64,000 bases of DNA from Bactrocera neohumeralis (GCF_024586455.1 NW_026089624.1:11127341-11191340); one strand, 5' to 3'. Counted from the stretch's first letter, positions 20,327 through 31,798 are shown. Notes: generated from the sequence alone by a model not told the origin. Numbers and translations: made by a program.

Positions 20327-22907
20327 GGAGGATGGAGTCTTGTGTAGATGTTCACGCAAGTGCGGAAAGTTCTGTGATCGCCATTCACTTGGAAGTGGCT
20401 AGAAACGATTCTTTTACATATGGCTCAAGCAGTCATCAAGGCTTTCGGTCTTTGACCAAGTATCATCTGGGTAGCCTTCTTCAACATATCGCTGATTTGC
20501 GTCCCACGCCCCGACGGAAGAGAAGGATGATGAGACCAAAAATACCTTCTATGAGCGCAACTATGAGAGCTGCCCTCGCCACGATGTCAAAATCGTGCTT
20601 GGCGACTTTAACGCCAGGGTGGGCAAAGAAGGTATTTTTGGCACTACGGTCGGTACATTCAGCCTCCACGACGAAACATTCCCAAATGGGTTGAAGCTGA
20701 TCGACTTCGCCGGGGCCCGAAATATGGTTATCTGTAGTACTAGATTCCAGCATAAGAAAGTTCATCAATCTACCTGGCTGTCTCCGGATCGAAAAACTAG
20801 CAACCAGATCGATCATGTTTTGATAGACGGAAGACACGTCTCCAGTGTTTTAGATGTGCGTGCGCTCCGAGGTCCTAACATCGACTCGGACTACTATCTT
20901 GTTGCAGCTAAGATTCGCACCCGCCTCTGTGCAGCAAAAAACGCACGTCAACAAACACAAGGAAGGTTCGACGTCGAGAACCTGTAATCACAACAGACAG
21001 CCGAACGATTTTCTACTCGGCTTGCACTCCTGCTCTCTGAGAGCACTCGTCAACAACTCGGTATAGAGGAACTGTGGGACGGCATTTCAAACTCCTTACG
21101 TACAGCTGCAACCGAAACCATTGGTTTCCGGAGAGTGCAAAAGAACAGCTGGTACGACGAGGAGTGCCGTGCGGAGAGAAAACATGCTGCCTACCTCGCA
21201 ACGTTACGATCGACCGCAACACGTGCGGAATGGGATAGATACCGAGAGTTGAAGAGGGAAGCGAGACGCATTTGTAGAGAGAAAAAGAAAGAGGCCGAAA
21301 TGCGTGAGTATGAAGAGCTTGATAAGCTGGCCGACAGGAGTAATGCTCGATAATTCTACGAAAAAATGCGGCGGCTTACAGAAGGTTTCAAGACCGGAAC
21401 ATACTTTTGTAGAACCCCCAAAGGTGATTTAGTGACCGATGCCCAGAGCATACTTGTGAACGTACAACGCCAGAAGGCGAACCAGATTCCCCAGTCGATG
21501 ACGATGGAGCAGACGTTCCATTACCTGACCATGAAGAAGTTCGAATAGCAATTACCTGTCTGAAGAACAAAGCAGCGGGAGCCGATGGCTAAGCTATTCA
21601 AACACGGCGGCGAAGAACTGCAAAGAAGCATGCATCAGCTTCTATGTAAAATATGGTCGGATGAAAGCATGCCCAACGATTGGAATTTAAGTGTGCACTG
21701 CCCAATTCCCAAAAAGGGAGACCCAACAATCTACGCCAACTACCGTGGAATAAGCCTGCTCAACATCGCATATAAGGTTCTATTGAGCGTATTGTGTGAA
21801 AGATTAAAGCCCACCGTCAACAAACTCATTGGACCTTATCAGTGTGGCTTTAAACTTGGCAAATCAACAACCAACCAGATATTCACCATACTCCAAATTT
21901 TGGAAAAAACCCGTGAAAGGAGAATCGACACACACCACCTTTTCGTCGATTTCAAAGCTGCTTTCGACAGCACGAAAAGGAGCTGCATTTATGCCGTGAT
22001 GTTTGAATTTGGTATCCCAGCAAAACTTATACGGCTGTGTCAACTGACGCTGAGCAACACAGAAAGCTCCGTCAGGATCGGAAAGGATCTTTCCGAGTCG
22101 TTCGATTCAAAACGAGGTTTCGGACAAGGCGACTCGCTGTCGTGCGACTTCTTCAATCTACTGCTGGAGAAAATAATTTGAGCTGCAGCACTGAATCGAG
22201 CAGATACAATCTTTCATAAGATTGTACAGCTGCTGCCGTTAGTTCCGCTTTCTCCAGACTGGACAAGATAGCAAAGCAAATGGGTCTGGCAGTGAACGAG
22301 GGCAAACATTCGTCGCACTCGCGACTTGGCTCTCACGTCTGTAGATAATTTCGTATATTTGGGAACCAGTGTAAACACCACCAACAATGTCAGCTTGAAA
22401 ATCCAACGCAGGATAATTCTTGACAACAGGTGCTACTTCGGACTGAGTAGGCAATTGAGAAACAAAGTCCTCTCTCGACGAACAAAAACCAAACTCTACA
22501 AGTCACTCATAGTTCCCGTCCTGCTGTATGGTGCAGAGGCTTGGACGATGACAACAACTGGTGAGTCGACGTTGGGAGTTTTCGAGAGAAAAGTTCTGCG
22601 AAAGATTTATGGTCCTTTGTGCATAGGCCGCGGCAAATATCGTATTCGGTGGAACAATGAGCTGTATGAGATACATGACGACATTGACATAGTTCAGCGA
22701 ATTAAAAGACAGCGGGTGCGCTGGCTAGGTCATGTTGTCCGAATGGACGAAAGACCTCCACTCCGTTGGAAGGACCAGGTGGAGAAGGACCTGGCTTCGC
22801 TTGGAATATCCAATTGACACCACGTAGCGAAAAGAAGAAACGACTAACTCGCTGTTGTTAAATCGGCTATAATCGCGTAAGCGGTGTCTACGCTAATAAA
22901 GAAGAAG
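20327..22907 (+). mobile_element. RTE-like LINE, copy 1, internally deleted
   Basis: It is flanked by a 12-bp target duplication, AATACTAACTTT, at 20315-20326 and 22908-22919. The 5' end (GGAGGATGGAGTC) matches the start of copy 2 at about 60691. The 3' end is TAAAGAAGAAG, a short A/G-rich tail instead of poly(A), as in RTE-type LINEs. Compared with copy 2 it lacks about 450 bp of the endonuclease N-terminal half and the segment holding the RT active site. The clade name is from memory of motifs; the pairing of copies is seen directly. Confidence 0.85.
20490..22820 (+). pseudogene. LINE ORF: endonuclease and reverse transcriptase remains
   Basis: The endonuclease is preserved from LGDFNARVG onward (20598), with NQIDHVLIDGRH and a DSDYYLV end where the catalytic His is Tyr. 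The N-terminal motifs are deleted. A linker rich in Lys/Arg/Glu follows (21135-21350), with a stop at NAR near 21351. RT reads KKGDPTIYANYRGISLLN, GFKLGKSTTNQI, FVDFKAAFDS (first catalytic Asp) and GFGQGDSLS. The YADD box is lost to a deletion near 22230. The thumb and C-terminal region survive at 22326-22817: FVYLGTSVNTTNNVSL, YGAEAWTM, RVRWLGHVVRMDE. Confidence 0.85.
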
Positions 22908-22919
22908 AATACTAACTTT

Positions 22920-24188
22920 AATTCAATATTTAACTTTCGTTGAAATAAATTCACGCAATTGCAAGAAATAATCAGCAATACCTCATCTACATATTTTACA
23001 AAGGAGCCTGTGGAAACTCAAGATATCTGGCAGCATAATTTCATAATATCCCAACCGTCAAAACTTGTCAACGTTTACAATTATCCCAAGCTGGATTTTT
23101 CTAAAAACTTTTATTTCTTTTACAACTCACTCTTAGTTGCACAGTTGTACGCGATACAGACGTCATGGAGCGCTACACCACAAAGTCATGGTAACAAATA
23201 AAACTCAATTAAAATTTCAGTTTTAGTTATACAAAAAGTTTACAACAAAAAAAGCCAAAACCGAAATAACCTGGTATATTTGGGTTAATTTTAGAAATAG
23301 TATCGGGGTTAAAAAGGGTAAGTACGAATCAGAGAGCAGTTTTGTATATGTTCGAGTTTGTTTAATTACACGCGGATAAAATCAGTACAAGCCATAACAC
23401 TCTTTACATAAATATATGTATGTTCGATCGAGTTTAGAACCCGAACCAAAATAATGCGAAGCAACAATCACGATACGCCTATATTCGAGCTCATGCAGCT
23501 CAAATTTGTGTATATTATAATTTCGGGTGAGTCGTTCAGGAGCTGATTGTGACCAACGTATTCCAGTTAGTTAACAAGGAATAATACATACATATATGTA
23601 TGTACGTATGTTGGTGTCGTGATGTGACAATTTCCAGAACAGCCGCTTTTAATATTTTCAAGGGAAACCTTTGACGGTAATTTCCTAATCCCTCAGAATG
23701 TATTAAAATCTCCATATTAATATTTTCAAGGTCAAATTTATGACGGAAATATATTATCGGGAAGTATTAAGTACCAGCAGTTTTTACGCCCTATTTTTTT
23801 CTTTTACAAAACATCTTGAATCTAATAAACGCGAAAACTCTCTGTGCGACTGTGATTTAGCACACACTACTTGTCAGTATTGGAAATCTATTACATTAGC
23901 ACAGCTGATGAAAAAAATCTCAACTCACCTGAAAATTGACTTCTCAGATAAAAAAATACGTCCATTATTTGCATCATTTGGAAAATTTTTATAACAAAAT
24001 ACTATATAACGATATTTTCTTTTAATTAATATTAAGCGATGTGAATTCGGCAGTGAGAACGAACTTGATTAGTGAAGAGATTAAATGAAATCTAATCACT
24101 TAAAATTTTTGGTGGAAACATAGTATTAGGCACAAAGATACACCGTTATAAAACCTGCGCTCTTATTATCATTGGGATAACTCACATA
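22920..24188. other. no supported gene
   Basis: The first bases after the LINE continue the interrupted mariner-flank sequence. An 80-codon open frame (22959-23201) and an 84-codon frame (23740-23994) show no motif I recognise. Positions 23585-23615 are a CATA/TATG palindromic microsatellite. GTCAAATTTATGACGGAAATAT-type words repeat near 23675 and 23735 (two locations of a short direct repeat, TTAATATTTTCAAGG at 23650 and 23719). Confidence 0.4.
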
Positions 24189-25040
24189 TTGGCCGATATA
24201 TGCGGTAAAAAGTCACCCGGAAGTTCGAAAATCTTTAAATTCGGAAAATGGGGGTTAAGGGAAGTATTGGTCCGACTCAACCCATTTTTGACATACAGAC
24301 ATACCATGATAAGAGAAGGATTATCCCTTAATTTCGATCAAAATTATGAATCGTCCAATTTTTACCCTGGCCCCCATAAAACCTTGTTCTACCATCCCGG
24401 CAGCAAATTTTTACCCTTCTGGCGCATTTAGTTATTGATTTATCGCGCTTTTAATAGTTTTCAAGAGTACCCTTATGTGAGGAGTGAACGAGGTTTTCAT
24501 CTGATTTCATCCATTTTCACACTGTTGAAAAGTTCTTATAAGATTTGTACTCAGCAACTTTGGTTGCTATAATTTAAGTGGTTTAGGAGATATATACATA
24601 CATTAAACTTATTAGAGAACTGGGCCATGCTCACTTTTTCAAAACTTTTTGCACACAGGTACCACTTGCTACTGCGATTCTCTATACCAAATTACAGCTT
24701 TATATTTTAATTTACTGCTTAGTTATGGTACTTTATATGTTTTCGGTTAATGGCGATTTGTGGGCGTGGCAGTGGTCCGATTACGCCTAACTACGAACTC
24801 AAATTTGTTTTCGTACAAAGGAACCCACATACTAAGTTTCATCGAGATCAATTTTACTCAAGTTACAGCTTGCACGGACGGACTTACGGATGGACGGACA
24901 GACAGACAGTCACCTGGATTTCAACTTTTCTCGACATCCTGATTATTTATATATATAAAACCCTATATCTATCTCGATTAATTTTGGGTGGTACCGTTAG
25001 GTGAACAAAACTATAATACTCTGTAGTAACTGGTTGCAAG
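24189..25040 (+). repeat. dispersed fly-type repeat with GACGGACGGACA tract
   Basis: It contains TGGGCGTGGCAGTGGTCCG, AAGTTTCATCGAGATCAATT, a GGACGGAC..GGACAGACAGACAG tract (24876-24910), ACCCTATATCTATCTCGAT and CCGTTAGGTGAACAAAACTA, ending GGTTGCAAGAGTAAAAA. I know strings of this kind as very common in higher fly genomes. I cannot name the element class from this copy, and its left limit is uncertain. Confidence 0.45.
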
Positions 25041-25269
25041 AGTAAAAAAAAAAGGAATAAAGATTTCATCGCACTTAAATATTTCGATTTTTTTTGTTCT
25101 TAATTTTAGGAATAAACATAATAATTAAAAGGTTTTAAAAAAAACTTTACGGCATTTATCAGTTTACATATATAAAGACTTAAATTGAAGGATGAAAATT
25201 ATATTAATAGTCAAAAAACACACATTTGTTTTTGTTTTTTTTTGTTGTTTTAAGTTTTAAGCATTATAG
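25041..25269. other. AT-rich spacer
   Basis: Homopolymer-rich A/T sequence (T-runs near 25090 and 25235) with no feature recognised. Confidence 0.4.
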
Positions 25270-25520
25270 TTTTATAATAAGATTTAAGAACAGCAAGCTG
25301 TCTACTGATCCTGGCCCTAGTCTGTTTCTTCTTTGTGGCATTATGTTTCCAGGCTAAGAAAAATATCTCTCGGCCACTGCACTGCTAGCTGGAATTGAAT
25401 GAATTTGTCATGCTAGTTTCGATAAATACGGATATTTCCTCTCATTTATATGCCACCACTCCATCAAATTGAAAGTTACAGTCTTCTCAACTACTTCTCT
25501 GCTATTTCTTTCTATTTCGT
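25270..25520 (-). pseudogene. hAT transposase C-terminal (dimerisation) fragment
   Basis: One minus-strand frame reads EWWHINERKYPYLSKLA, then HSIPASSAVAERYFS, then PGNIMPQRRNRLGPGSVDSL. This is the hAT C-terminal dimerisation signature: W-W, then Y-P-x-L-x-x-L-A, I-P-A-S-S-A-x-x-E-R-x-F-S, and R-N-R-L-x-P-x-x-V. Two stops interrupt it. No longer open frame covers it, so it is easy to miss. The catalytic core is absent. Confidence 0.7.
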
Positions 25521-25702
25521 CTCATACTTTTCTGCAGTAATTTAGTCAGATGGCTTGAGGAAATTTGTGAAATTTAATGTTGTTATTAGAAATCGAAGCT
25601 AGGAAACTTGAATGACTTTCATCCAAGCCACTTTCAATAGAAGGAAAACGCGATGTCAAGGAAGAAACGGGAGTGGTTAGGTCAAGGGTCGTTTGCCGTT
25701 AA

Positions 25703-25995
25703 GGGGGTCCTCTTATATAATTGTGCAAATAGTACCCAATATTTGATCCAGCAAAAGGTGTTTTGAAAACCGACCTCATCTGCGGGCACGATACAGGTCG
25801 CAATACGTTGTCTAGAAGCAGAAAATCAAACGAATCTTAATAACATTCCGTAGAGGCGCCCCAACCTAAAAACATGAAAAAATTCGTTATAGAAACAAAA
25901 TGGTGGCCACTTGAAAATAAAGTATCGTTTTTTCGCATTATTTTTCCACTTTGACCTGTTGTAAAAAATCGTTCATGATCAAAATATTGCGATTT
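25703..25995 (+). mobile_element. fragment of a second TTAA-type MITE family
   Basis: It begins TTAAGGGGGTCCTCTT and contains a GATACAGGTCGCAAT block at 25789, which recurs at 31952 in a longer copy whose other end reads CCCCCCTTAAGAG at 32476-32488. The right part of this copy is missing or too diverged to define. Confidence 0.4.
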
Positions 25996-25999
25996 TGTA

Positions 26000-27260
26000 G
26001 GTTACAGGCGGGCAAAGCACGAAGATAATAAAGGACGAAGAACAGGAAAAACACCACCGAGGGAGCACTGAACGCAGGAGTAGACTAAGCGACGCGGGCC
26101 AAGGAAGAAACAACACATACGACCCCTAGACACCGATCTCCAACGAAGCGATCAATTATCAGTGTTGAGGGTCTCAGACCTCCACTAAGAAACACATTGC
26201 AAACGAGAAGTCACAGAACACACGACCCAAAGAACCACAGGACTGAATAAAACGTCCAAGCTTTGACGGCCTTAGACCACTGTGAGAGAAGGTTGGTCGA
26301 GAAGGCACAGTCAGAAAACGGAACGATGAACAGACATATCACATCGTGAACATCGTCGTACGTCACCTAGTGAAACAAAACACATCGGTAAGCAGGGAAC
26401 AATCCAAAGAAAGGAGAAACCATTCTCAGAGTGGACGATCCCGACGGCTCGAGGGCACACACTTCTCGCCTGCAAAAGAAAGAAGAACCATCGGAGCACA
26501 TAAAGGAAAGAGAACCGTGCTACCAAGAGAAAGATATGACACTAAGCACAGGAGGCAAAACAACCAAAAATTCCGGAACTACTACGTCCAAGAGGGAGAG
26601 ACGATCCAAGAAGACAGGGACTGAGTGGAGCCGGTATGGTAAAATATCTCAGGAATATGGAAAAAAAATATGAGTCCAGAATCTACCAGAGCCCAAGCAG
26701 AAAAAACTGACCAGAAACCAGTTGCACTCAACAAACGCACAAGCGCTCAGTGGAGGCCACTAAAAAACCAGCCGTTGAAAAAACTAAAGACAGCATCCTC
26801 GACCAGACAACTAGAGCGGTCAACTGTTCTGAAGTCACAAGCAATAAGCTACGCTGAGGCTATAGTCGAGTCGTCAGGGTGGCAGTGCTGCCTTAAGACT
26901 TCCCTAAACAGTTTCTGCCTCCGGAACAGCTGACTGAGATCCAATAGCCAAGTTCATGCTTAAACATGTTAGAAAAGACTAGTCCTACAGGACAATAAGC
27001 TTAACATCCTTCAACCTATAGGATATGGAAAGATTATTGGAAACCACATAAGAACCCCTCTAATAGAAACAGATCTACACCCTGCCAACATACATACAGG
27101 GAAGGCAACCTTATTCCAACTCTGACACACTTTAAGGAACGCAATAGACAACAAAGAGGTTGAAATTGAAGAGGTTGAAGGTCGCCCTGAACGAGGAATG
27201 TCATCAGCGATCTCTTGAATGTCTTTGAAGGCTTTGCAGCACTTGTAGGCTTATGTTTTT
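26000..27260 (+). pseudogene. probable LINE ORF1 and endonuclease start (LOA/R1-like), decayed
   Basis: Open stretches at 26346-26673 and 26670-26933 are rich in Lys, Arg, Thr, Ser and Gln, as in nucleic-acid-binding ORF1 proteins. They end in a SYAEAIVES segment. After frame changes, GKIIGNHIRTPL and DLHPANIHTGKATLFQL (27040-27130) vaguely match the start of an R1/LOA-type endonuclease. LOA-like RT and RNase H sequence follows at 28135-29830, so this may be the 5' half of the same LINE. No motif here is decisive. Confidence 0.3.
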
Positions 27261-27985
27261 GATAAAACTAAATTACCGTAAAACTTTTCCAACGATTCCG
27301 CACACAAAATTTGGTAAGAAATACAAAATTTTGGACACATTCTTTGCAATTTCTCGATTTAATTAAATTTTCTTTTATATTATGCAATTATTGTACTCTA
27401 ACTCTTCACTACATTGTTTCTACATATTTAATTTATATCAATTATTTAAATACTTGCTTTAAATTAGCATTTTAATTTTTATACAATTTTTTTGCACAAT
27501 AACAAAAGGGTTCCATACTGACAAATAACACATTAACTATAGTACTTTCGTTCCGTTCACTTGATAAATCACGATTTCGGATCGGCCAGGGTGATTTCTT
27601 GAAGCGCAACCGAAGGCCACCTATGCAGCCGGTTATTTTTTGAGGCGCGGCCGCCAACACAAAAAGATGTAGTACACAAATGGACCAAGGAACACTCTGA
27701 TTTGGATCGGCCAGGTTTATGTTTTTTTAAGCGCAGCCAAAGACCCCCTCAAAAAAGAAAGGAAATCTTACCAATAAAAGTAATGTTAAGGAGGGTATTT
27801 CACTTTTTTTAAATTTACTTTTCTATAACAGATATTGTTACATCTAAACTAGGTACCGTTTCATTTTTGTCCCTTTAGTCATTATTTTGATATTTGACAA
27901 TTCAAATTGAATAGTTTAATATTGTGTATACAAGTGACTCCGCAAGTTTTCATATGTTACCGTGCTTAGTGAAATCGTGATTATT
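27261..27985. other. unassigned repeats, including a diverged direct repeat
   Basis: Two related blocks share GGATCGGCCAGG followed within 20 bp by AAGCGCA(A/G)CC(G/A)AAGGCC or AAGCGCAGCCAAAGACC: 27577-27622 and 27702-27752. A CGATTCCGCACACAAAATTT word near 27292 recurs at 5683 beside a mariner. No coding region is recognised. Confidence 0.4.
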
Positions 27986-27989
27986 TAAA

Positions 27990-28130
27990 AAAAAATTAGT
28001 GCAAAAACTGCACGTGCACGAACTAAGGTGTCGAGATCGAACGGCACATGGTTTGAGAACATCAAAATACCACTGCCTCAAGTATTCTATTTAATGTATG
28101 CGTATGCATCATATTGGTCATGGATGTGAG
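27990..28130 (+). pseudogene. possible Merlin-family transposase fragment
   Basis: One plus-strand frame reads SRSNGTWFENIKIPLPQVFY and then LMYAYASYWSW without a stop. It resembles the segment after the zinc ribbon in Merlin (IS1016/ISXO2-like) transposases: S-x-R-x-G-(S/T)-x-F-E-x-x-K-L-x-L-x-x-x-x-x-x-x-Y-x-W-A. Only about 45 codons remain. The usual Cys pair upstream is not evident. Confidence 0.4.
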
Positions 28131-28134
28131 CAGG

Positions 28135-29835
28135 GATTACCAGCCTGATAGAAAAGCTACGGCTGCAGGACTGAGAAGCAGATTGTCTGCGCTAAACCAG
28201 TCCATCATAGACGCGTACCACTGCAGCTGCCTCCTAAAGGCGAGCACCAACAGGCGCAACTGTCCCTGGTAGTCAAGCAAGCTCTCTGATTTTAAGGAAA
28301 AGGTACGTAGGCTCTTCAATAAGGCTAGACGTCCGAAGATTTGGGAGGAACATAAATACAACCTAACCTCCTATAATAAGATTAGGTCTGCAAAACAGCA
28401 AAGCTTTAGGAAGTTGTGTGAAAACGTCATCACTTCAGCGGGCGCATTTCCCGAAAACAATTCCAGAAAAGCACTGTCTACATGTAGTCAGTGACAAGCC
28501 ATTTCGCTTAGACTGGCTAGTCGCAAAGCAGCTGTTAACTGCGGCTTCGTTCGCGAAATTCAAGTCTCCGGGGGCGGACGGTATCTTTCCATCACTCTTA
28601 CAACAGGGAGTGCAGGTTCTACTGCCACACCTTGTTCGGCTGAGCGGTAGCCTCGCTCTCCCGTAAATCCCTGGAGCCTTGTCGTGGACGACCTACTAGT
28701 TTTGCTAATCAACAATGGAATTCGCTGGGATATGCGGATGATATTGTTATTATAGCCAGAGGCAAATTCGAGGACCTCTCTGCGCCTTAATACAAAGGGT
28801 TTTAAACCTGGCTAAAGATTGGTGCAGTGGAGTGGCGCTGAACATTAACCCCTCTAAGGCAACCATCGTCCCGTTTACGATACGTAGGTAACTGATCGGC
28901 CTCAGGATCCTAACCCTTGGCGGCAGAGGTAGAGGTGACCAACATGGTTAAATATCTTGGTATCACGCTGGATTCAACTCTGCGGTGGAAACAGCATGTT
29001 GACCAAGTCAAGATCAAGGTGACTAAATCACTAATGGTGTGCAATCGACTAGCTGGTAAATCCTCGAGTAGCAAGCCAACGCGATAGCTTGCACTTCAAA
29101 AGTTTCGGTAGGACTTCAATGCTTGATGCTTGAGCTGACCCCACTTCACCTGGTAATTGGTTTCGTAGCCAAACAGACACCGCTCCAAATGAAATCAGAA
29201 GGGTGTGGCAGAGATAACCATACTTAGCGACAGTGAATCGGCACTTAAAGCAATCGCTGCCTATGAGAATGAGATCAAATCGCTACTGGTGCAGAAGTAT
29301 AGAGAACGGCTGAATAGTCTAGCGCAACGTAACCAAATGGACTTCATCTGAGTGCCAAGTCACAAAGATATAGCCGGGAATGTACTGGCTGATGAGCTCG
29401 CTCGCTCCGCAGCTTCCACAAACATGATAGGACCTGAAGCCTTCATCGCGGTGGGTCCTCATACCATAAAGGAGCTGCTCCACAAGGAAGAAGGAGTAGA
29501 CACATAGAGGTATTGACAACAAATTCAAAGCATGCGCCATGTCAAGTTGATAATGGAGGGTAATAACCTCAACAGGTCTAAATATATAATCAATCTCCAT
29601 AAGGATAAATTCAAGCTACTTGTCGAATTCTATACTGGGCACTGCAAGCTGAAAAAATTATATAACATGGGTCTAGCTTCTTGCGCAATTTTCCGGTTCT
29701 GCGACAGGAAACTCCAGAACACCTGCATAGCAGTCTGCAGACGCAAGATAAAAGCCCTGGGACTCATGTCTCCAAAAAGGGATCAAATCGCTTTACTAGT
29801 ACTTAGTAGCAGCGTTTGTAAAGCTACGCTTCTCC
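28135..29835 (+). pseudogene. LOA-like LINE: RT, RNase H and C-terminal Cys domain, decayed
   Basis: Pieces in order: a pre-RT region NQSIIDAYHCSC and KVRRLFNKARR (28180-28330); RT fingers FKSPGADGIFPSLLQQG (28556); a deletion of the palm start; the RT active site GYADDIVIIA (28730); KYLGITLDSTLRW (28952); RNase H pieces SDSESALKAIAAYENE (29225) and VPSHKDIAGNVLADELARS (29350); and a C-terminal FYTGHCKLKKLYNMG with CAIFRFCD (29620-29705). RT plus RNase H without LTRs fits the LOA or I/R1 group. Stops and frameshifts occur throughout. A related 3' fragment lies inverted at 54821-55318. Confidence 0.7.
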
Positions 29836-30072
29836 CGTAGCATTTAATTTTGCTATTACTACCGCTCTCACTTTGACGGGAGCCGTAGCAGAGCCATAGC
29901 AAAACAATGAAAAGTATGTGATCTGCTTTGCTCCGAGTTTTGTTAAGTAAAAAACTATAACTGTAGCAAAAGTCAAAAATGAAGTGCTGTGCTCTGCTCT
30001 GGCGTAGCGGTAGCAAAAAATTAGGAGCGGTATGAGCGGCTAATTAAAATTTTCATGTGCTACAGCTCTCAT
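29836..30072 (-). repeat. short dispersed repeat, inverted copy of 61085-61345
   Basis: It shares long blocks with the complement of 61085-61345: CTCTCACTTTGACGGGA, CATAGCAAAACAAT, CTCCGAGTTTTGTTA, GCGTAGC(G)GTAGCAAAAAATT and ATTTTCATGTGCTACAGCTC. CGTAGCA-type words at one end and TGTAGCACATG at the other form weak inverted termini, so it may be a MITE. The two copies sit just outside the two LTRs of the BEL provirus but point in opposite directions. Confidence 0.7.
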
Positions 30073-30413
30073 ATGTGTTTGTTGTTTTTTTTCTTCTTTG
30101 CTATTTTCTGTCATAATATTTAATCTGAAAGAAAAAATTTAATAATAATATTTCATTTAGAAACGAAAACTCTAAATCAAAAAATTATTTTTGCAGTCAG
30201 TGTTTAAATTAAATAAAAATTGCAAAAATATGTTATTCAGTCACAGTACTCAAATTAATATATTAAGTACTAATTAAATAGAAATAAGTAAATAATAAGG
30301 AAAAAGAACTTATGCGTTTAGAAACATATGTAAATTAATCCTCATCTTCAAATAAATTTAAATTGTCTATAGCACTATCTAAGTGAGTTGAGTTAAACTG
30401 GACAAGAAGTAAA
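30073..30413. other. AT-rich spacer
   Basis: No gene or repeat is recognised. The last five bases (30409-30413, GTAAA) pair with GTATA at 61071-61075 as a possible target duplication of the BEL element. Confidence 0.4.
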
Positions 30414-30764
30414 CGTTTAATCCAAACAAATACTCCTCTGCATTACTCCCACAAATTACATAATGTAATAAAGGTATAATGCAGAGGAATATTAACCGCC
30501 CCAACTTCCCTCAACAGGCGAATGAGGAGACAAAACCAAAGGAAACCTTTTATATAAAAGCGAACAACAGAAAGGAACAATACACAAAGTGATAAAATTG
30601 AAAACAGCAGTGGGACATTCTTATTTAAGTGGACAAACACAGGAGAAGGAACATCAAATCATCATATCAATCAAACCCATCAACCCAGGATTAAAGGAAT
30701 TTTAACCCACGAGGTACTTTTTAATTAAACGCAATCGACTCCCATACATCGACATACCCCGACA
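30414..30764 (+). repeat. BEL 5' LTR
   Basis: It matches 57462-57491 followed by 60701-61070: TTTAATCCAAACA.ATACTCC, CTCTGCATT, a TATATAAAAGCGAACAACAG block, CATTCTTATT.AAGTG, ATATCAATCAAACCCATCAA and a CCCGACA end. The first base of the expected TG is C here. An inner inverted repeat (CCTCTGCATTA near 30433 and TAATGCAGAGG near 30478) is conserved in part in both copies. Confidence 0.85.
30549..30560 (+). promoter_or_regulatory. TATA-like element in BEL LTR
   Basis: TTTATATAAAAG lies mid-LTR and is also present in the 3' LTR at 60850-60861. Its position suits an RNA polymerase II promoter ahead of the R region. This is inferred from motif and place only. Confidence 0.4.
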
Positions 30765-30792
30765 TTTATGGTCCTACCGAGCCGCGATAATT
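30765..30792 (+). other. BEL primer-binding-site-like tract
   Basis: TTTATGGTCCTACCGAGCC directly after the LTR resembles the TGGTCCTTCGAGCCGGA complement of the tRNA-Tyr 3' end, with a few mismatches. BEL-type elements often use such a site a few bases after the LTR. Confidence 0.5.
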
Positions 30793-31059
30793 AAAGAAAA
30801 AGTATTCGTGGGAATTTCACCAAGAACATCATCGTTGGAATTCCAGAACACAACCTTAAAGTTAAAAGAGTGCACCCAACAAACAAAAAGCCTGCACGCT
30901 AAATCAACAAATACCCTAACAAGTAACCAAAACCAAACAAAAACGAAATTAACAAAAGCGGGAAAAAATAATAAAAAACTGTAAATGCAGCCCATATATT
31001 TTCTATATCTATATACTCGTATATAAAAGAAAGTCGTGTTAGTTACACCATTTATAACT
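30793..31059 (+). other. BEL 5' leader
   Basis: A-rich non-coding sequence with many CAA and AAC words. No open frame is recognised on the plus strand, and it is interrupted by the Helentron-like copy C. Confidence 0.4.
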
Positions 31060-31332
31060 CAATTGAAAATTGGTGGGGAGGTAGCTTAGAACGAGGGTAA
31101 GGACATAGGATACTTTATATCGCTTTATGTTAAAATTCAATACAATTCATAAATATAAAAATTACATTTTAAATCATAAGCATTTGTTCACAATTCATGT
31201 AAGAATCATTTGAAAATGATTGGTTCACCAAAAATGCTTTATCTTCTTAACTAATAGAAATCATATATGTAGATTGTATTAGTAGTACTAACTATGTATC
31301 AGCCACAGTAAAACGTGGACGGGTCCTCTAGT
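31060..31332 (-). mobile_element. Helentron-like repeat, copy C (short form)
   Basis: Read on the minus strand it begins near 31332 with ACTAGAGGACCCGTCCACG and TTTTACTGTGGCTGATACAT, matching 6849-6890 and the inverted 3100 end. After about 100 bp it passes directly to the block found at 8110-8300 (TTATGATTT.AAAT.TAATTTT, TTTATGAATTGTATTGAATTT, CTTACCCTCGTTCTAAG). The mariner-containing middle of copies A and B is absent. Confidence 0.6.
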
Positions 31333-31476
31333 AATAACATAAAGTGCAAATCATATTTCTTAAAAAATACCCAATTGTCAAATTGTGTCCTTAAACAGAT
31401 TTAAGCACAATTTATTTGTCTCTCTTGGGTTGACAAAAATTTGGTTTGCAAGAAGTGCAATATTAAAATATATGCA

Positions 31477-31798
31477 AGTTAATACCACTACTTAGTTCAC
31501 ATAACATGAACATATCTTTTATTTGTCATAAATACATATGTAACATGACACTTACGACCCATATGGTCCGTATTGAAACATTGTACTTTGCTAATACGGT
31601 CCGCCTTAAGTGGTCCCAAGATGTAATTCATAGATTGTAAGATGAACCTTTCCACTTATAACATATGGTCTATCTTAAGTGGATTGTAGATATACTTCTT
31701 AGAATGTAAGATTAATATTTGTATCTAGGCTTAAGAAAAATATTGTATTTAAGAAGAAACGAAATAAAGAAAACCACGGAGTTGCTCAAGGGCAGTTG
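31477..31798 (+). repeat. gypsy-type 5' LTR, truncated at its 3' end
   Basis: It is almost identical to 42258-42580 through GACACTTACGACCCATATGG, GTGGATTGTAGATATACTTC and AAGAAGAAACGAAATAAAGA. It diverges after GGGCAGTTG at 31798. The last ~40 bp seen in the right LTR are missing. Confidence 0.9.

Noticed and set aside
20854..21066. Overlapping ORFs on both strands within the LINE (also 59487-59705)
   Set aside because: They recur in copies 1 and 2 as alternative-frame and antisense readings of the endonuclease; they are shadows.
22959..23201. 80-codon ORF directly after the LINE
   Set aside because: Probably decayed mariner flank; no family motif visible.
23740..23994. 84-codon ORF with Cys-rich middle as a possible host exon
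   Set aside because: No recognisable motif, no supporting splice context, and AT-rich flanks; length is within chance for this composition.
26346..26673. Basic, Arg/Lys-rich ORFs as a host nuclear protein
   Set aside because: Two overlapping frames with poor continuity, located upstream of LOA-like RT; more likely LINE ORF1.
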